A stretch of 17,750 nt of DNA from an uncultured Collinsella sp. (lineage in GTDB: Bacteria > Actinomycetota > Coriobacteriia > Coriobacteriales > Coriobacteriaceae). Each line of letters opens with the position of its first letter. The first letter of the stretch is position 1. The notes under the pieces were generated by a model, which was not told the DNA's origin, searched no databases, and saw nothing but the letters and a program-made list of their open reading frames with translations. The position numbers and the translations under genes are program-made. The DNA lies in NCBI GenBank assembly GCA_902462065.1, contig CABQAK010000041.1, positions 1 to 17,750 of the forward strand, given 5' to 3'. Positions 1-7,088 of this stretch are shown piece after piece.

Positions 1-382
1 CGGCGCCCTCGGTCGCAGGCTCCTCAGCAGCACCCTCGCCCTCGGCGGCAGCCTCGCTCGCGGCCTTCTCGGCAGCAAGGCGGGCACGGCGCTCGGCAAA
101 GGTCTCCTTCTTGGCGGGCGCTGCCGTCTCGGCGGCATCCTCGTCCGCATCGGAATCGTCATCGACGGCAGTCTTCTTGGGCTTGACCGGTGCCGAAGCG
201 GCCTCGCTTACCGGATCGATGATCTCGGACTGAACAACGGCCGTCATCTTTTCCTGCGTCTCGCGGAACTGACGGATGGCACGGCCGATTGTACGGCCCA
301 TCTGCGGGAGCTTATCCGGGCCAAACAGCAAAAAGCCGAAGACCACGATGATCGCGAGCTCACCCTCTCCAATACCAAACAC
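1..382 (-). CDS. Sec-independent (Tat) translocase TatA/TatB-type subunit, partial
   Basis: This is the N-terminal part of a twin-arginine translocase membrane subunit; the gene runs off the left edge after 127 codons. The start is taken as GTG at 382-380 because GGAGG lies 5 nt upstream and the protein then opens with the family signature: VFGIGEGELAII, a single hydrophobic helix, then the hinge FGPDKLPQMGR and an amphipathic helix (TIGRAIRQFRETQEKM, residues about 32-47). The nearby ATG at 388 is in another frame and stops after eight codons. The rest visible is a long Ala/Glu/Lys-rich hydrophilic tail, typical of TatA/TatB C-termini. The FG-P hinge fits TatA, while the length of the charged tail is more TatB-like, so the subtype is left open. 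TatA forms the transport pore and TatB takes part in substrate recognition. No tatC is in view. Confidence 0.85.
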   Translation of the reverse strand, partial: MFGIGEGELAIIVVFGFLLFGPDKLPQMGRTIGRAIRQFRETQEKMTAVVQSEIIDPVSEAASAPVKPKKTAVDDDSDADEDAAETAAPAKKETFAERRARLAAEKAASEAAAEGEGAAEEPATEGA

Positions 383-463
383 ACATACCTCCAAGGCTCG
401 ATGTGAGTCGAGCCCGCACCGCGCCATTCGGCCGGAACTCGTCTATTCATTCGGTCAAGTATA

Positions 464-491
464 GCGCCCGGACGCCAAAACGTCCGAGCGC
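464..491. terminator. GC-rich hairpin between the STAS and Tat genes
   Basis: An 11-bp stem (464-474 with 481-491, 6-nt loop) is perfect apart from one position that is a G-U wobble when read on the minus strand. It lies 45 nt past the STAS stop codon and upstream of the Tat gene. No run of U follows, so it is only a candidate terminator or stabilising structure. A promoter-like TATACT on the minus strand (458-463) touches its edge and could serve the Tat gene. Confidence 0.35.
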
Positions 492-535
492 ATCACAAAC
501 ATATGCCAAACGGCACGCCCTTTTGGGGGCAAAGA

Positions 536-850
536 TTATGCAGCGGTGATCGAAATCTCCTGGTCGACACCCAACAGCTGAACCACACGCATCACCGGGG
601 GCTGCACATTGGTGCAGCTAAAGCGCTTGCCGTGGTCGACCGCGTGGTGTGCGGCGCCCACGAGCACGCCAATGCCCGTCGAATCGATGTAGCTCACCTG
701 GGCAAAATCGAGCTCAACGACCTCAGTGGGCTGCTCGAGCGCCAGGTCGATGGCATTGCGCAGGCTATCGGCGTTAGAGATATCGATCTCACCGGTTACC
801 TTAATGGTGTAGAGCTCTGGCGTGGGGTTGGTGGAAATACCCAAATCCAT
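536..850 (-). CDS. STAS-domain anti-sigma factor antagonist (SpoIIAA/RsbV-like)
   Basis: A 104-residue single-domain STAS protein. Family members bind an anti-sigma factor (a serine kinase such as SpoIIAB or RsbW) and release the sigma factor when they are unphosphorylated. Visible features are the N-terminal beta strands with the VTGEIDISNADSLRNAI segment (residues about 18-34) and the phosphorylation loop YIDSTGIGVL (54-63), in which Ser57 would be the phosphorylated residue. The ATG at 850-848 has AAGGAG 7 nt upstream. It starts 51 nt after the aminotransferase stop on the same strand, so co-transcription is possible, although that gap also holds a TACTAT that could be a promoter -10. No kinase, phosphatase or sigma factor gene lies next to it, so its partner is not known from this window. 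Confidence 0.9.
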   Translation of the reverse strand: MDLGISTNPTPELYTIKVTGEIDISNADSLRNAIDLALEQPTEVVELDFAQVSYIDSTGIGVLVGAAHHAVDHGKRFSCTNVQPPVMRVVQLLGVDQEISITAA

Positions 851-901
851 GTATACGCTCCTTTACGTATCGAAAGTGCGGATAGTACGGGAAGCCGCGC
901 G

Positions 902-2206
902 TTAGGCGCGCTCGGCACGCGCAAGCTCGGCAGCGACAAGCTTGACGGCCAGCACCAGCACATCGAGCGCGGCCTCCAGGTCCTCGACCGTGGGATAGCT
1001 CGGCGCGATGCGGATGTTGGTGTCGCGCGGGTCCTTGCCATAAGGCCAGGTGGCACCAGCCGGCGTGAGCTTGACGCCCAGGTCGGCGCAGAGCGCGGCG
1101 ACCTTCTGGGCTGAACCCTCGGGACCATCGAAGCTTACAAAGTAGCCGCCGCGGGGGTGCGTCCAGGTGGCGCAGCCCGTGTCGCCCAAGCCCTCGGTGA
1201 GCTTGCGCTCGACAGCCTCAAAGCGCGGGCGCAGGAACTCGGCATGCTTTTTCATGTGCTCCTTGACCGCCTCGATGGTGGGAAGGAAGCGCACGTGACG
1301 CAGCTGGTTGAGCTTGTCGGCACTGATGAGGCCGGCCTTCAGGCGCTTGGAGAACTCCGCAATAACCGCGGGGCTCGCACCGATAAAGCCGATACCGGCA
1401 CCCGGGAAGGTGATCTTGGACGTCGAGGCGAATGCCACCACGCGGTCCTCGGTGCCCGCCGCGCGGGCAAGATCAAAGATGTTGGCGAGCTCGTCGGTCT
1501 CGTCGTACAGGTCGTGCACGCAGTAGGCGTTGTCCCAGAAGATGCGGAAATCGGGCGCGGCCGTGTGCATCTCGACCAGGCGGCGCACGGTGTCCTCGCT
1601 AAAGGTGATACCCGTGGGGTTGGAATACTTGGGCACGCACCAGATGCCCTTGATGGAATCGTCGGCGGCAACGAGGCGCTCGATCTCGTCCATATCGGGG
1701 CCGTTGTCGGTCATCGCGACGGGAACGTTCTCGATACCCAAGTCGGCGGTAATGCCAAAGTGGCGATCGTAGCCGGGAACCGGGCACAGGAACTTGACCT
1801 TCTTGCCGTCGTGCGCTGCCTCGTAAGCCTCCCAAGGATCGCTACCACACGAGCCGCAACGCCAGAACATACCGGCGATATCGTGCTCGATCAGCAAGCT
1901 CGACGAACCCAGCACGAGCGTCTGCTCGGCGGGGCAACCCAGGAACTCCCCCGCCAGCTTGCGTGCCGAGGGAATGCCCTCAAAGCAGCCGTAGTTGGAG
2001 CAGTCGACATTGCCGTCGTGCAGATCGGCATCGGCATTGAGGATATCGAGCATGGGTCGAGAGATGTCCACCTGGGAGGGCGACGGCTTGCCGCGGGCCA
2101 TGTCGAGCGCCAGGCCCTTGGCCTTGACCTCGGCGACCTCGGCCTTGAGCGCCTCGATGGCGGCATCGAGTTCGGTGGTTTCCATCTTCTGGTAGATCGT
2201 CTGCAT
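902..2206 (-). CDS. PLP-dependent aminotransferase, MocR/aspartate aminotransferase-like
   Basis: A fold type I PLP enzyme of 434 residues. The N-terminal LALDMARGKPSPSQVDIS (residues 32-49) is typical of the actinobacterial group annotated as MocR-like aminotransferases; characterised members include aspartate aminotransferases. Catalytic features are YSNPTG (194-199, Asn contact to PLP), WDNAY with Asp225 (pairs with the pyridine nitrogen), STSK with Lys264 (Schiff base) and NIRIAPS with Arg399 (substrate carboxylate). It probably moves an amino group between aspartate or a similar amino acid and 2-oxoglutarate in the cytosol. There is no DNA-binding domain, so it is an enzyme and not a MocR regulator. 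The start at 2206 has AAAGGT about 8 nt upstream; a second ATG seven codons in is possible. A minus-strand TATACT at 2248-2253 is a candidate -10. Confidence 0.88.
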   Translation of the reverse strand: MQTIYQKMETTELDAAIEALKAEVAEVKAKGLALDMARGKPSPSQVDISRPMLDILNADADLHDGNVDCSNYGCFEGIPSARKLAGEFLGCPAEQTLVLGSSSLLIEHDIAGMFWRCGSCGSDPWEAYEAAHDGKKVKFLCPVPGYDRHFGITADLGIENVPVAMTDNGPDMDEIERLVAADDSIKGIWCVPKYSNPTGITFSEDTVRRLVEMHTAAPDFRIFWDNAYCVHDLYDETDELANIFDLARAAGTEDRVVAFASTSKITFPGAGIGFIGASPAVIAEFSKRLKAGLISADKLNQLRHVRFLPTIEAVKEHMKKHAEFLRPRFEAVERKLTEGLGDTGCATWTHPRGGYFVSFDGPEGSAQKVAALCADLGVKLTPAGATWPYGKDPRDTNIRIAPSYPTVEDLEAALDVLVLAVKLVAAELARAERA

Positions 2207-2355
2207 GGGTGCGACCTTTCGCGAAGCGGTACGTTGCAGTTCGTCTAAGTATAGACCGCTACCGCCGCAACGGTATGAAGCCGTGATAGATTAAGTCCAT
2301 CGCAATAAATTACGAATCGCCGCGCATGCCGGCATGGGGCGCCCAAGGAGGCACT

Positions 2356-2610
2356 ATGGAGTACGGATCGTTCCAAGCCGAGGAATTCGGCGACCTACAG
2401 CGCCTGGTCGATGGGCTGTTTTACGACCGCCACGCCATCGACCGCCTGGATCTGATCGTACAGGCCGAAATCTTGGACCTGGCGCCCGATCTCATGGAAA
2501 TCGTCAACCTGCTACCGCCCGGCTATTACGACCGCCAGTCACTTTGCGACCAGCTCAACTCCGCCTTGGCCGCCCACGGCTGGGGCGCCGTCTACGGAAC
2601 GGTGGAATAG
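2356..2610 (+). CDS. Small hypothetical protein (84 aa)
   Basis: I do not recognise this family. The start is ATG 2356 because AAGGAGG sits 5 nt upstream; the in-frame ATG at 2326 has no such site. The product is short, soluble and acidic, with no membrane segment or signal peptide. It has an acidic, leucine-rich helical middle (about residues 11-52, including DLMEIVNLLPPGYYDR at 45-60) and one Cys at 64. It is transcribed divergently from the aminotransferase across a 149-bp gap and ends just before a palindromic repeat and the shared terminator. The ideal ribosome binding site and fully coding-like codon use make it likely to be real. Its function cannot be inferred from the sequence. Confidence 0.7.
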   Translation: MEYGSFQAEEFGDLQRLVDGLFYDRHAIDRLDLIVQAEILDLAPDLMEIVNLLPPGYYDRQSLCDQLNSALAAHGWGAVYGTVE

Positions 2611-2613
2611 CCC

Positions 2614-2782
2614 TAGTCATTGGGGACGTTCTTAAACGACTAGTTGTTGGGGACAGTCTTCCCAGATGGCATGTGGCACTTGGGGACACTCCCCAAGTGC
2701 CGGCAGTTTGGGACGGTCCTTTTCGGCCGCTCGCAAAGAGTGTCCCTCTCGACTAGTCATTTAAGAACGTCCCCAATGACTA
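2614..2782. repeat. Mosaic palindromic intergenic element with 31-bp inverted ends
   Basis: The ends 2614-2644 and 2752-2782 are inverted copies with one mismatch in 31 bp. Between them lies a perfect 11-bp hairpin (2675-2685 with 2691-2701, loop ACACT). The element is built of short units that each begin with GGGAC or GGGGAC, on both strands: 2621-2626, 2649-2654, 2682-2687, 2710-2714, and inverted near 2731-2736 and 2769-2774. There is no reading frame with a ribosome binding site. It follows the 84-aa gene and abuts the nhaA terminator. This architecture resembles REP-type palindromes, which in other bacteria are moved in trans by a REP-associated tyrosine transposase; that link is inference. 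Confidence 0.75.
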
Positions 2783-2819
2783 AAACGCCGCCTGTGATGG
2801 TGTTCACAGGCGGCGTTTT
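2782..2819. terminator. Bidirectional Rho-independent terminator
   Basis: A perfect 16-bp stem (2782-2797 with 2804-2819, 6-nt loop) has AAAA on one side and TTTT on the other, so it can end transcripts from both directions. It lies 17 bp past the nhaA stop on the minus strand and also faces transcripts from the 84-aa gene and the repeat on the plus strand. Confidence 0.88.
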
Positions 2820-2836
2820 CAAACTTGTATGTGCTT

Positions 2837-4195
2837 TTACTCGCCCTTGGACGCGGGGTGTTTGCAGACCACGCTCATGTAGATCATGCCGAGCACGGCA
2901 GCGGTGACCGAACCGGCAAGAATGGCAGCCTTGGCAGCAAGAACCTCAAACTGGGCCGTCGGGAAGGCAAGACCGCTGATGAGAATCGACATGGTAAAGC
3001 CGATACCGCCCAGAATACCCACGCCGGCAATCATGTGCCAGTTGACGTTGTGCGGCAGCTCGCAGGCCTTGAGCTTGACCAAGGCGAACGTCATGCCAAA
3101 GATGCCGATCGGCTTGCCCAGCAGCATGCCAAAGTACACACCGAGCGTCACCGGGTCGGTGAGCAGTGTGCTCATATCCACGCCCACCAGGCGAACCTGT
3201 GCGTTGACGAACGCGAAGATCGGCAGGATCACAAAGTTGACCGGCGTGGAGATCAGACGCTCCATGCGGATGAGCGGCGGGGTCACGCGGTGCATGACGC
3301 GCTCGACCTTGGTGGTCGAGACGGTAAAGTCATGCTGGCCCAGGATGTGTGCCTCGTCGTCGTAGCGGTCGTCGAGCAGCGGCAGGCACTCGCCCAGCCA
3401 ATCGGTGAGGCTATCGAGCTTAACGCCGCACTTGGCCGGAATGGTGAAGGCCAGGATGACGCCGGCGAGCGTGGCATGTACGCCACTCTTGAACATGCAG
3501 AACCACAACAGCAGACCCAGTACCGAATACGGGGCAAGGCGGTAATGCTGCGTCTTGTTGAGCCACACGAGCGCGCAGGTCACAAGCGCAGCGGCGCCCA
3601 ACCAAAACGGATTGGGGCTCTGACCGTAGAAGATGGCGATGGCGGCGATGGAGATAAGGTCGTCGGCGATGGCGAGCGTCGAGAAGAACACGCGCACGCC
3701 GTTGGGCACGCGGTTGCCCAAAAGCGACAGCACGCCCAGCGCAAAGGCAATATCGGTTGCCATGGGGATGGCCCAACCGTTGCGGGCGCCGGCATGGTTA
3801 AAGATCAGGTAGATGCAGGCGGGAACGACGACGCCACCCACGGCCGCCAGCATGGGAAGCATGGCCTGACGCGGATTCTTGAGCTCGCCGACCGTCATCT
3901 CGTACTTAAGCTCAATACCCACCAACAAAAAGAAAATCGCCATGAGAAAGTCGTTGACGAAAAGCTCAACGGTGAGACCGGCCGTAAGGTTGCCCAGACC
4001 CACATACAGCGGGGTCTCCAAAAAGTGATGGATGGCCTCGTAGGCATCGGTATTGGCGCAAATGACGGCGGCGATGGCGGCGAAGACCATGACGGCGGCG
4101 GAAATCGTGCCGTTCTCGGCGATGCGCTCCCAGATGTCGTGACGCTCAAAACGCTTGCGCTCACGGACGTTGAACAGCTGCTCGGGTGCTGCCAT
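2837..4195 (-). CDS. nhaA: Na+/H+ antiporter NhaA
   Basis: An integral membrane antiporter that expels Na+ (or Li+) in exchange for protons and supports pH and sodium homeostasis. At 452 residues it is longer than E. coli NhaA (388), mainly at the two ends. The diagnostic core is present: ATDIAFALGVLSLLG with Asp148 (E. coli Asp133) and LAIADDL with Asp178-Asp179 (E. coli Asp163-Asp164), the ion-binding pair. Hydrophobic segments fill most of the chain, including residues 32-47, 83-95, 113-133, 143-160 and 167-190. The ATG at 4195 has AAAGGAG 6 nt upstream. It appears monocistronic: a separate terminator for the upstream gene lies at 4403-4443 and its own follows at 2782-2819. A minus-strand TAATAC at 4271-4276 is a weak candidate -10. 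Confidence 0.95.
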   Translation of the reverse strand: MAAPEQLFNVRERKRFERHDIWERIAENGTISAAVMVFAAIAAVICANTDAYEAIHHFLETPLYVGLGNLTAGLTVELFVNDFLMAIFFLLVGIELKYEMTVGELKNPRQAMLPMLAAVGGVVVPACIYLIFNHAGARNGWAIPMATDIAFALGVLSLLGNRVPNGVRVFFSTLAIADDLISIAAIAIFYGQSPNPFWLGAAALVTCALVWLNKTQHYRLAPYSVLGLLLWFCMFKSGVHATLAGVILAFTIPAKCGVKLDSLTDWLGECLPLLDDRYDDEAHILGQHDFTVSTTKVERVMHRVTPPLIRMERLISTPVNFVILPIFAFVNAQVRLVGVDMSTLLTDPVTLGVYFGMLLGKPIGIFGMTFALVKLKACELPHNVNWHMIAGVGILGGIGFTMSILISGLAFPTAQFEVLAAKAAILAGSVTAAVLGMIYMSVVCKHPASKGE

Positions 4196-4402
4196 GGGCG
4201 GCTCCTTTCACGGGAAGGCTCCCGTCTTAAAAAAGCACGGCCCGCCCAAGTGGCGGCGCCGCGCTCTAACGTATTACGCTTGCATCTAGCCTACCCTGCA
4301 CGACAAGCACGCAGGCGTGGCCGAAAAGCGGAACCACAGGTTGAACATTATTTGCCCAACGGCACGGGCACGCCTGTCCAAGAGACGACGCGGCGCCATG
4401 CA

Positions 4403-4443
4403 CAAAAAACGACCGGAGCGCGGGGCGTCCGCGATCCGGTCGT
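4403..4443 (-). terminator. Rho-independent terminator after the pyrophosphatase gene
   Basis: Read on the minus strand, ACGACCGGA pairs with TCCGGTCGT (4435-4443 with 4409-4417). An inner GC stem (CGCGG with CCGCG) adds length, and TTTTTT follows directly. It lies 19 nt past the stop codon of the pyrophosphatase gene. Confidence 0.82.
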
Positions 4444-4462
4444 GGCGTTTAGTGAACTAAAC

Positions 4463-5386
4463 CTAGCAGGCGGCCATGATGGGGGCAGCGACCTGCTTCT
4501 TACGGGAGAGGACGCCCGGCATCCAGACGCCGTCGTGCTCGTCGGCAATGCCCAGGCCCTTCTGAGCGGCCTCGGTCTCGCCCTCGAGCAGGACCTGCGA
4601 GCCCTCCTCCATGATGTCGGTGATGCACAGGACAATGCCGTCAGCGCCCTTCTCGGCAGCGTAGGCGCGCATGGCCTCGCGAATCTCGTCGATCATGCCG
4701 AGTGCGCGGGTCTTGTCGACAGTCTCGTACTGGCCGATGAGCAGCTTCTTGCCGGCGGGCTCGAACATCTTGATGTCGTTGCCGACCATCTCGGCAGCGG
4801 TAAAGGAGCCGGACGGACGGGTGAGGAAGACCTCCATGCCAAACTTGACCGGGTCGACGCCCACCTGCTCGCCGAGCTTGGCGGCGACGGCGCGGTCGAC
4901 ATCGGTGGTGGTGGGGCTCTTGAGCATGAGCGTGTCGGTCATCATGGCCGAGAGCAGCAGCTTAGCCTGGACGTCGGAAAGCTCAACGCCGAGCACGCCG
5001 GCGAGCTTGGTGACGATGGTGCAGCTGGAGCCCCAGGGCAGGCAGATGTAGTGCAGCGGGCCGGCGGTCTCGAAGTCGCCGATGCGGTGATGATCGACAA
5101 CGCCAAAGACCGTGGCGTCCTTAAGGCCGGCGACGGACTGGGCAGACTCGTTGTGGTCGGTGAGGACGACGAGCTGACCGGCCTCGACGGACTCGATCAC
5201 GCGGGGCTCGGCGATGCCGGCGTCGGCGAGCAGCTTGGCGGACTCGGCCGGAAGCTGACCAAGGGCGCAGGCCTCGTAGGTGTTGCCGGCATACTCAACC
5301 TGGTTGAGCAGCTGGGACAGGACGACGGCGCTCATGATGGCGTCGTTATCGGGGTTCTGGTGACCAAAGACAAGAACGTTTGCCAT
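4463..5386 (-). CDS. ppaC: Manganese-dependent inorganic pyrophosphatase (family II, DHH)
   Basis: A cytosolic enzyme that hydrolyses pyrophosphate to two phosphates and so pulls biosynthetic reactions forward. The 307-residue length matches the family. Metal ligands seen by alignment to the Bacillus enzyme are His9, Asp13 and Asp15 (GHQNPDND), Asp77 (VLTDHNES), His99 in the DHH motif (VVDHHRIGDF, 96-105) and Asp151 (MMTDTLML). The C-terminal DHHA2 domain ends with SRKKQ (294-298), which binds the substrate phosphate. No CBS or DRTGG regulatory insert is present, so this is the short, unregulated form. The start ATG at 5386 has GGAGG 6 nt upstream. It stands alone between a REP-like element and its own terminator. 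Confidence 0.96.
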   Translation of the reverse strand: MANVLVFGHQNPDNDAIMSAVVLSQLLNQVEYAGNTYEACALGQLPAESAKLLADAGIAEPRVIESVEAGQLVVLTDHNESAQSVAGLKDATVFGVVDHHRIGDFETAGPLHYICLPWGSSCTIVTKLAGVLGVELSDVQAKLLLSAMMTDTLMLKSPTTTDVDRAVAAKLGEQVGVDPVKFGMEVFLTRPSGSFTAAEMVGNDIKMFEPAGKKLLIGQYETVDKTRALGMIDEIREAMRAYAAEKGADGIVLCITDIMEEGSQVLLEGETEAAQKGLGIADEHDGVWMPGVLSRKKQVAAPIMAAC

Positions 5387-5495
5387 GGATATCCTCCACT
5401 TGATATGTGTACTTGGACGTAGCTATGGTAGCACGCCGATGCCGAGCCTTCGCAGACGGAAGGGTCACGGCATATTTTGGGGCAGGCATGGGGCC

Positions 5496-5549
5496 AAGAC
5501 TGTCCCTTTTGCACCGTGTTGGTGCAAAGTAACCTGACCCCCTTGCACC
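5496..5549. repeat. REP-like palindromic element, copy 1
   Basis: The core 5521-5549 matches 15793-15821 on the opposite strand at 26 of 29 positions. It contains GGGGTCAG flanked by GGTGCAA and TTGCACC, which pair with each other. The outer TTTGCACC (5508-5515) pairs perfectly with GGTGCAAA (5521-5528), giving a second possible hairpin. An 11-bp stretch (GGGACAGTCTT, minus strand of 5496-5506) is also found at 2650-2660 in the mosaic element. The element begins 2 bp beyond the glucokinase stop codon and may act as its transcript end, though no U-run follows. Confidence 0.75.
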
Positions 5550-5551
5550 AG

Positions 5552-6505
5552 CTATTTACCGGCGGCGCGCAGGGCTACGTAGGCGGCGCCGATGATGCCG
5601 GCGTCGTTGCCGAGCGAAGCGACCTTGATGGGCGTCTCGCGCGAGGCGGAAAGCGCGTAGCGCTGGAAGTGCTCGCGGACCTTGTCGAGGTAGACATCGG
5701 CCGAAGCGGACGCGCCGCCACCGATCAGGAATATCTCGGGGTCAACCACGTTAGCAATAAGCGCCAGGGCACGGCCGAGATAGTCGGCCATGGTATCAGC
5801 AGCTGCCAGCGCGAGCTTGTCACCCTCGCGGCAGGCCTGGAACACGTCCTTGGAATCAGAAGGCCCGGTGAGCTCGATGGGCTCGACGCCCGCCTTCTTG
5901 CACTCAGCAAGGTAGTTGCTCACCACGCCAGTGGCGCTGGAATACTGCTCCAGATGGCCATGGCCGCCACAGCCGCAGGTGCGCTCCTCAGCCGGGTTCA
6001 GGCACATGTGGCCAATCTCGCCGCCGGCACCCACAACGCCCGATACCACGTCGCCGTTGACGATTACGCCGCCGCCCACGCCGGTACCGATGGTGACCAT
6101 CACGACGTTCTGCACGCCCTTGGCAGAACCGAGCCAGGCCTCGCCCATGGCAGCGGCGTTGGCATCGTTCTCGTACTTAACGACCGCGTCGGGGCAGTGC
6201 TTTTGAATGGCGATCCTCAGCTCGGGCAGGTTAATGGCAATGTTGGCCTTGACCTTGGCATCGCCCGATGCCGGGATGGGGCACGGAACGGCCAGGCCAA
6301 TGCCCGCCACAAAGGCACGCGGAATCTGCGCCTTGGCGACCACCTGGTCGATAGCCTCGGTCACCGCGGCAAAGCCCGCAGCGTCAACGATGGGAGGCGT
6401 GGGCACGCTGGCCTTGGCAAGCAGGTTGCCGTCCTCGTCGAACAGGCCCTCCTTAACCGAGGTGCCGCCGACGTCGATGCCGATGTAGTACTGCTTAGGT
6501 TCCAT
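5552..6505 (-). CDS. ROK-family glucokinase
   Basis: A cytosolic ATP-dependent sugar kinase, probably making glucose-6-phosphate. The start chosen is ATG 6505 (317 aa), with AAAGGTGGG just upstream; the longer frame upstream lacks a ribosome binding site and runs through a repeat. Motifs in order: IGIDVGGT (8-15, ATP phosphate binding), ENDANA (112-117, catalytic Asp114), GTGVGGG (140-146), GEIGH (162-166) and the zinc-site motif CGCGGHGHLE (177-186). In that motif the usual third Cys of CxCGxxGCxE is His. There is no N-terminal helix-turn-helix, so this is a kinase and not a ROK repressor. It lies downstream of the beta-glucoside operon on the same strand but is separated from it by a terminator. 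It fits as the kinase for glucose released by the GH1 enzyme. Fructokinase or another hexokinase activity is possible. Confidence 0.88.
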   Translation of the reverse strand: MEPKQYYIGIDVGGTSVKEGLFDEDGNLLAKASVPTPPIVDAAGFAAVTEAIDQVVAKAQIPRAFVAGIGLAVPCPIPASGDAKVKANIAINLPELRIAIQKHCPDAVVKYENDANAAAMGEAWLGSAKGVQNVVMVTIGTGVGGGVIVNGDVVSGVVGAGGEIGHMCLNPAEERTCGCGGHGHLEQYSSATGVVSNYLAECKKAGVEPIELTGPSDSKDVFQACREGDKLALAAADTMADYLGRALALIANVVDPEIFLIGGGASASADVYLDKVREHFQRYALSASRETPIKVASLGNDAGIIGAAYVALRAAGK

Positions 6506-6551
6506 GGGAGCCCACCTTTCTCGTTTAAACATTGCCTGTATGGTACCGCTC

Positions 6552-6596
6552 CCAAGGCAAAAACCTACCAAAAAGGGACAGGTTTGTTTTGGCAGG
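6552..6596. repeat. Leader repeat of the glucokinase gene (sugar-locus repeat, copy 1)
   Basis: A 22-bp motif at 6575-6596 with core GTTTGTTTTGGCAGG is shared, with three differences in each case, with 10455-10476 and with the reverse of 10517-10538 upstream of the GH1 gene. An imperfect inverse half precedes it (6552-6566), so the region can fold as an AT-rich hairpin. It lies about 70 nt upstream of the glucokinase start. It could be a dispersed REP-type element or a shared leader element; the sequence alone does not decide. Confidence 0.6.
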
Positions 6597-6649
6597 CTTT
6601 ATCTGGGGAAACGCGAATGGTCGCTTAATAGGTCGCGCAAGACCTTCCC

Positions 6650-6688
6650 CAAATATAAAGGCGCCGGGAGGCGGAGACTCCCGGCGCC
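6650..6688 (-). terminator. Rho-independent terminator of the beta-glucoside PTS operon
   Basis: A perfect 11-bp GC stem (6660-6670 with 6678-6688, 7-nt loop) is followed on the minus strand by TTTATATTT. It lies 58 nt past the IIA stop codon and separates the operon from the glucokinase gene. Confidence 0.82.
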
Positions 6689-6746
6689 CGTCAAAGGGAC
6701 TGTGTTGTCTGTTGGACCGCACGGCCCATCGCGGCGATAACGCCGG

Positions 6747-7079
6747 CTAGGCCTTAAGTGCCTGCAGCTGCTTGTGAACCTCGATGAGCTCCGTCGCCAT
6801 GACGCGCATGGTCTCGGTACCGGCCATCTGGTCCTCGGCATGCAGCAGAATCAACGGGGCCTCGCCGTTACGCTCGCCGTTGGCCTCCTTCTTCAGAAGC
6901 CCCATGTGAACATCGTGGCCACCGTTATAGGCCTCGTCGCCCTGCTTGATAAGCTCCTCGGCGGCGTCAAAATCGCCCTCCTTGGCCTTTTGCACGGCAT
7001 TGATGTACATGCTCTTGGCGGTACCGACGTAGCTGATGATCTCGAAGCAGGTCATCTGCAGTTCGTTCATATCCTCCAT
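6747..7079 (-). CDS. PTS lactose/cellobiose-type IIA component
   Basis: The cytosolic phosphocarrier that takes phosphate from HPr and passes it to IIB. The 110-residue product has the all-helical Lac/chitobiose IIA pattern, and the phosphorylated His is His80 in LILLHAEDQMAG. The region GDEAYNGGHDVHMGLLKKEA (about 47-66) is also typical of this trimeric family. The start is uncertain: ATG 7079 has AGGTG about 7 nt upstream, while ATG 7070 has GGAGG only 2 nt away, which is too close, and a GTG at 7088 is also in frame. It follows IIB by about 10 nt and is the last gene of the operon. Confidence 0.92.
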   Translation of the reverse strand: MEDMNELQMTCFEIISYVGTAKSMYINAVQKAKEGDFDAAEELIKQGDEAYNGGHDVHMGLLKKEANGERNGEAPLILLHAEDQMAGTETMRVMATELIEVHKQLQALKA

Positions 7080-7088
7080 GCGGAGCAC

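Noticed and set aside
1157..2248. 363-residue plus-strand frame opposite the aminotransferase
   Set aside because: Antisense shadow with no ribosome binding site. The minus strand has all PLP-enzyme motifs.
2614..2782. Insertion sequence with 31-bp terminal inverted repeats
   Set aside because: Only about 170 bp, with no transposase frame and no clear target duplication; a non-autonomous palindromic repeat fits better.
2825..5422. Very long open plus-strand frame opposite nhaA and ppaC
   Set aside because: The predicted product is a Gly/His/Asp/Arg-rich antisense composition without domains, and it lies opposite two clear genes with catalytic motifs. High GC content makes such antisense frames common.
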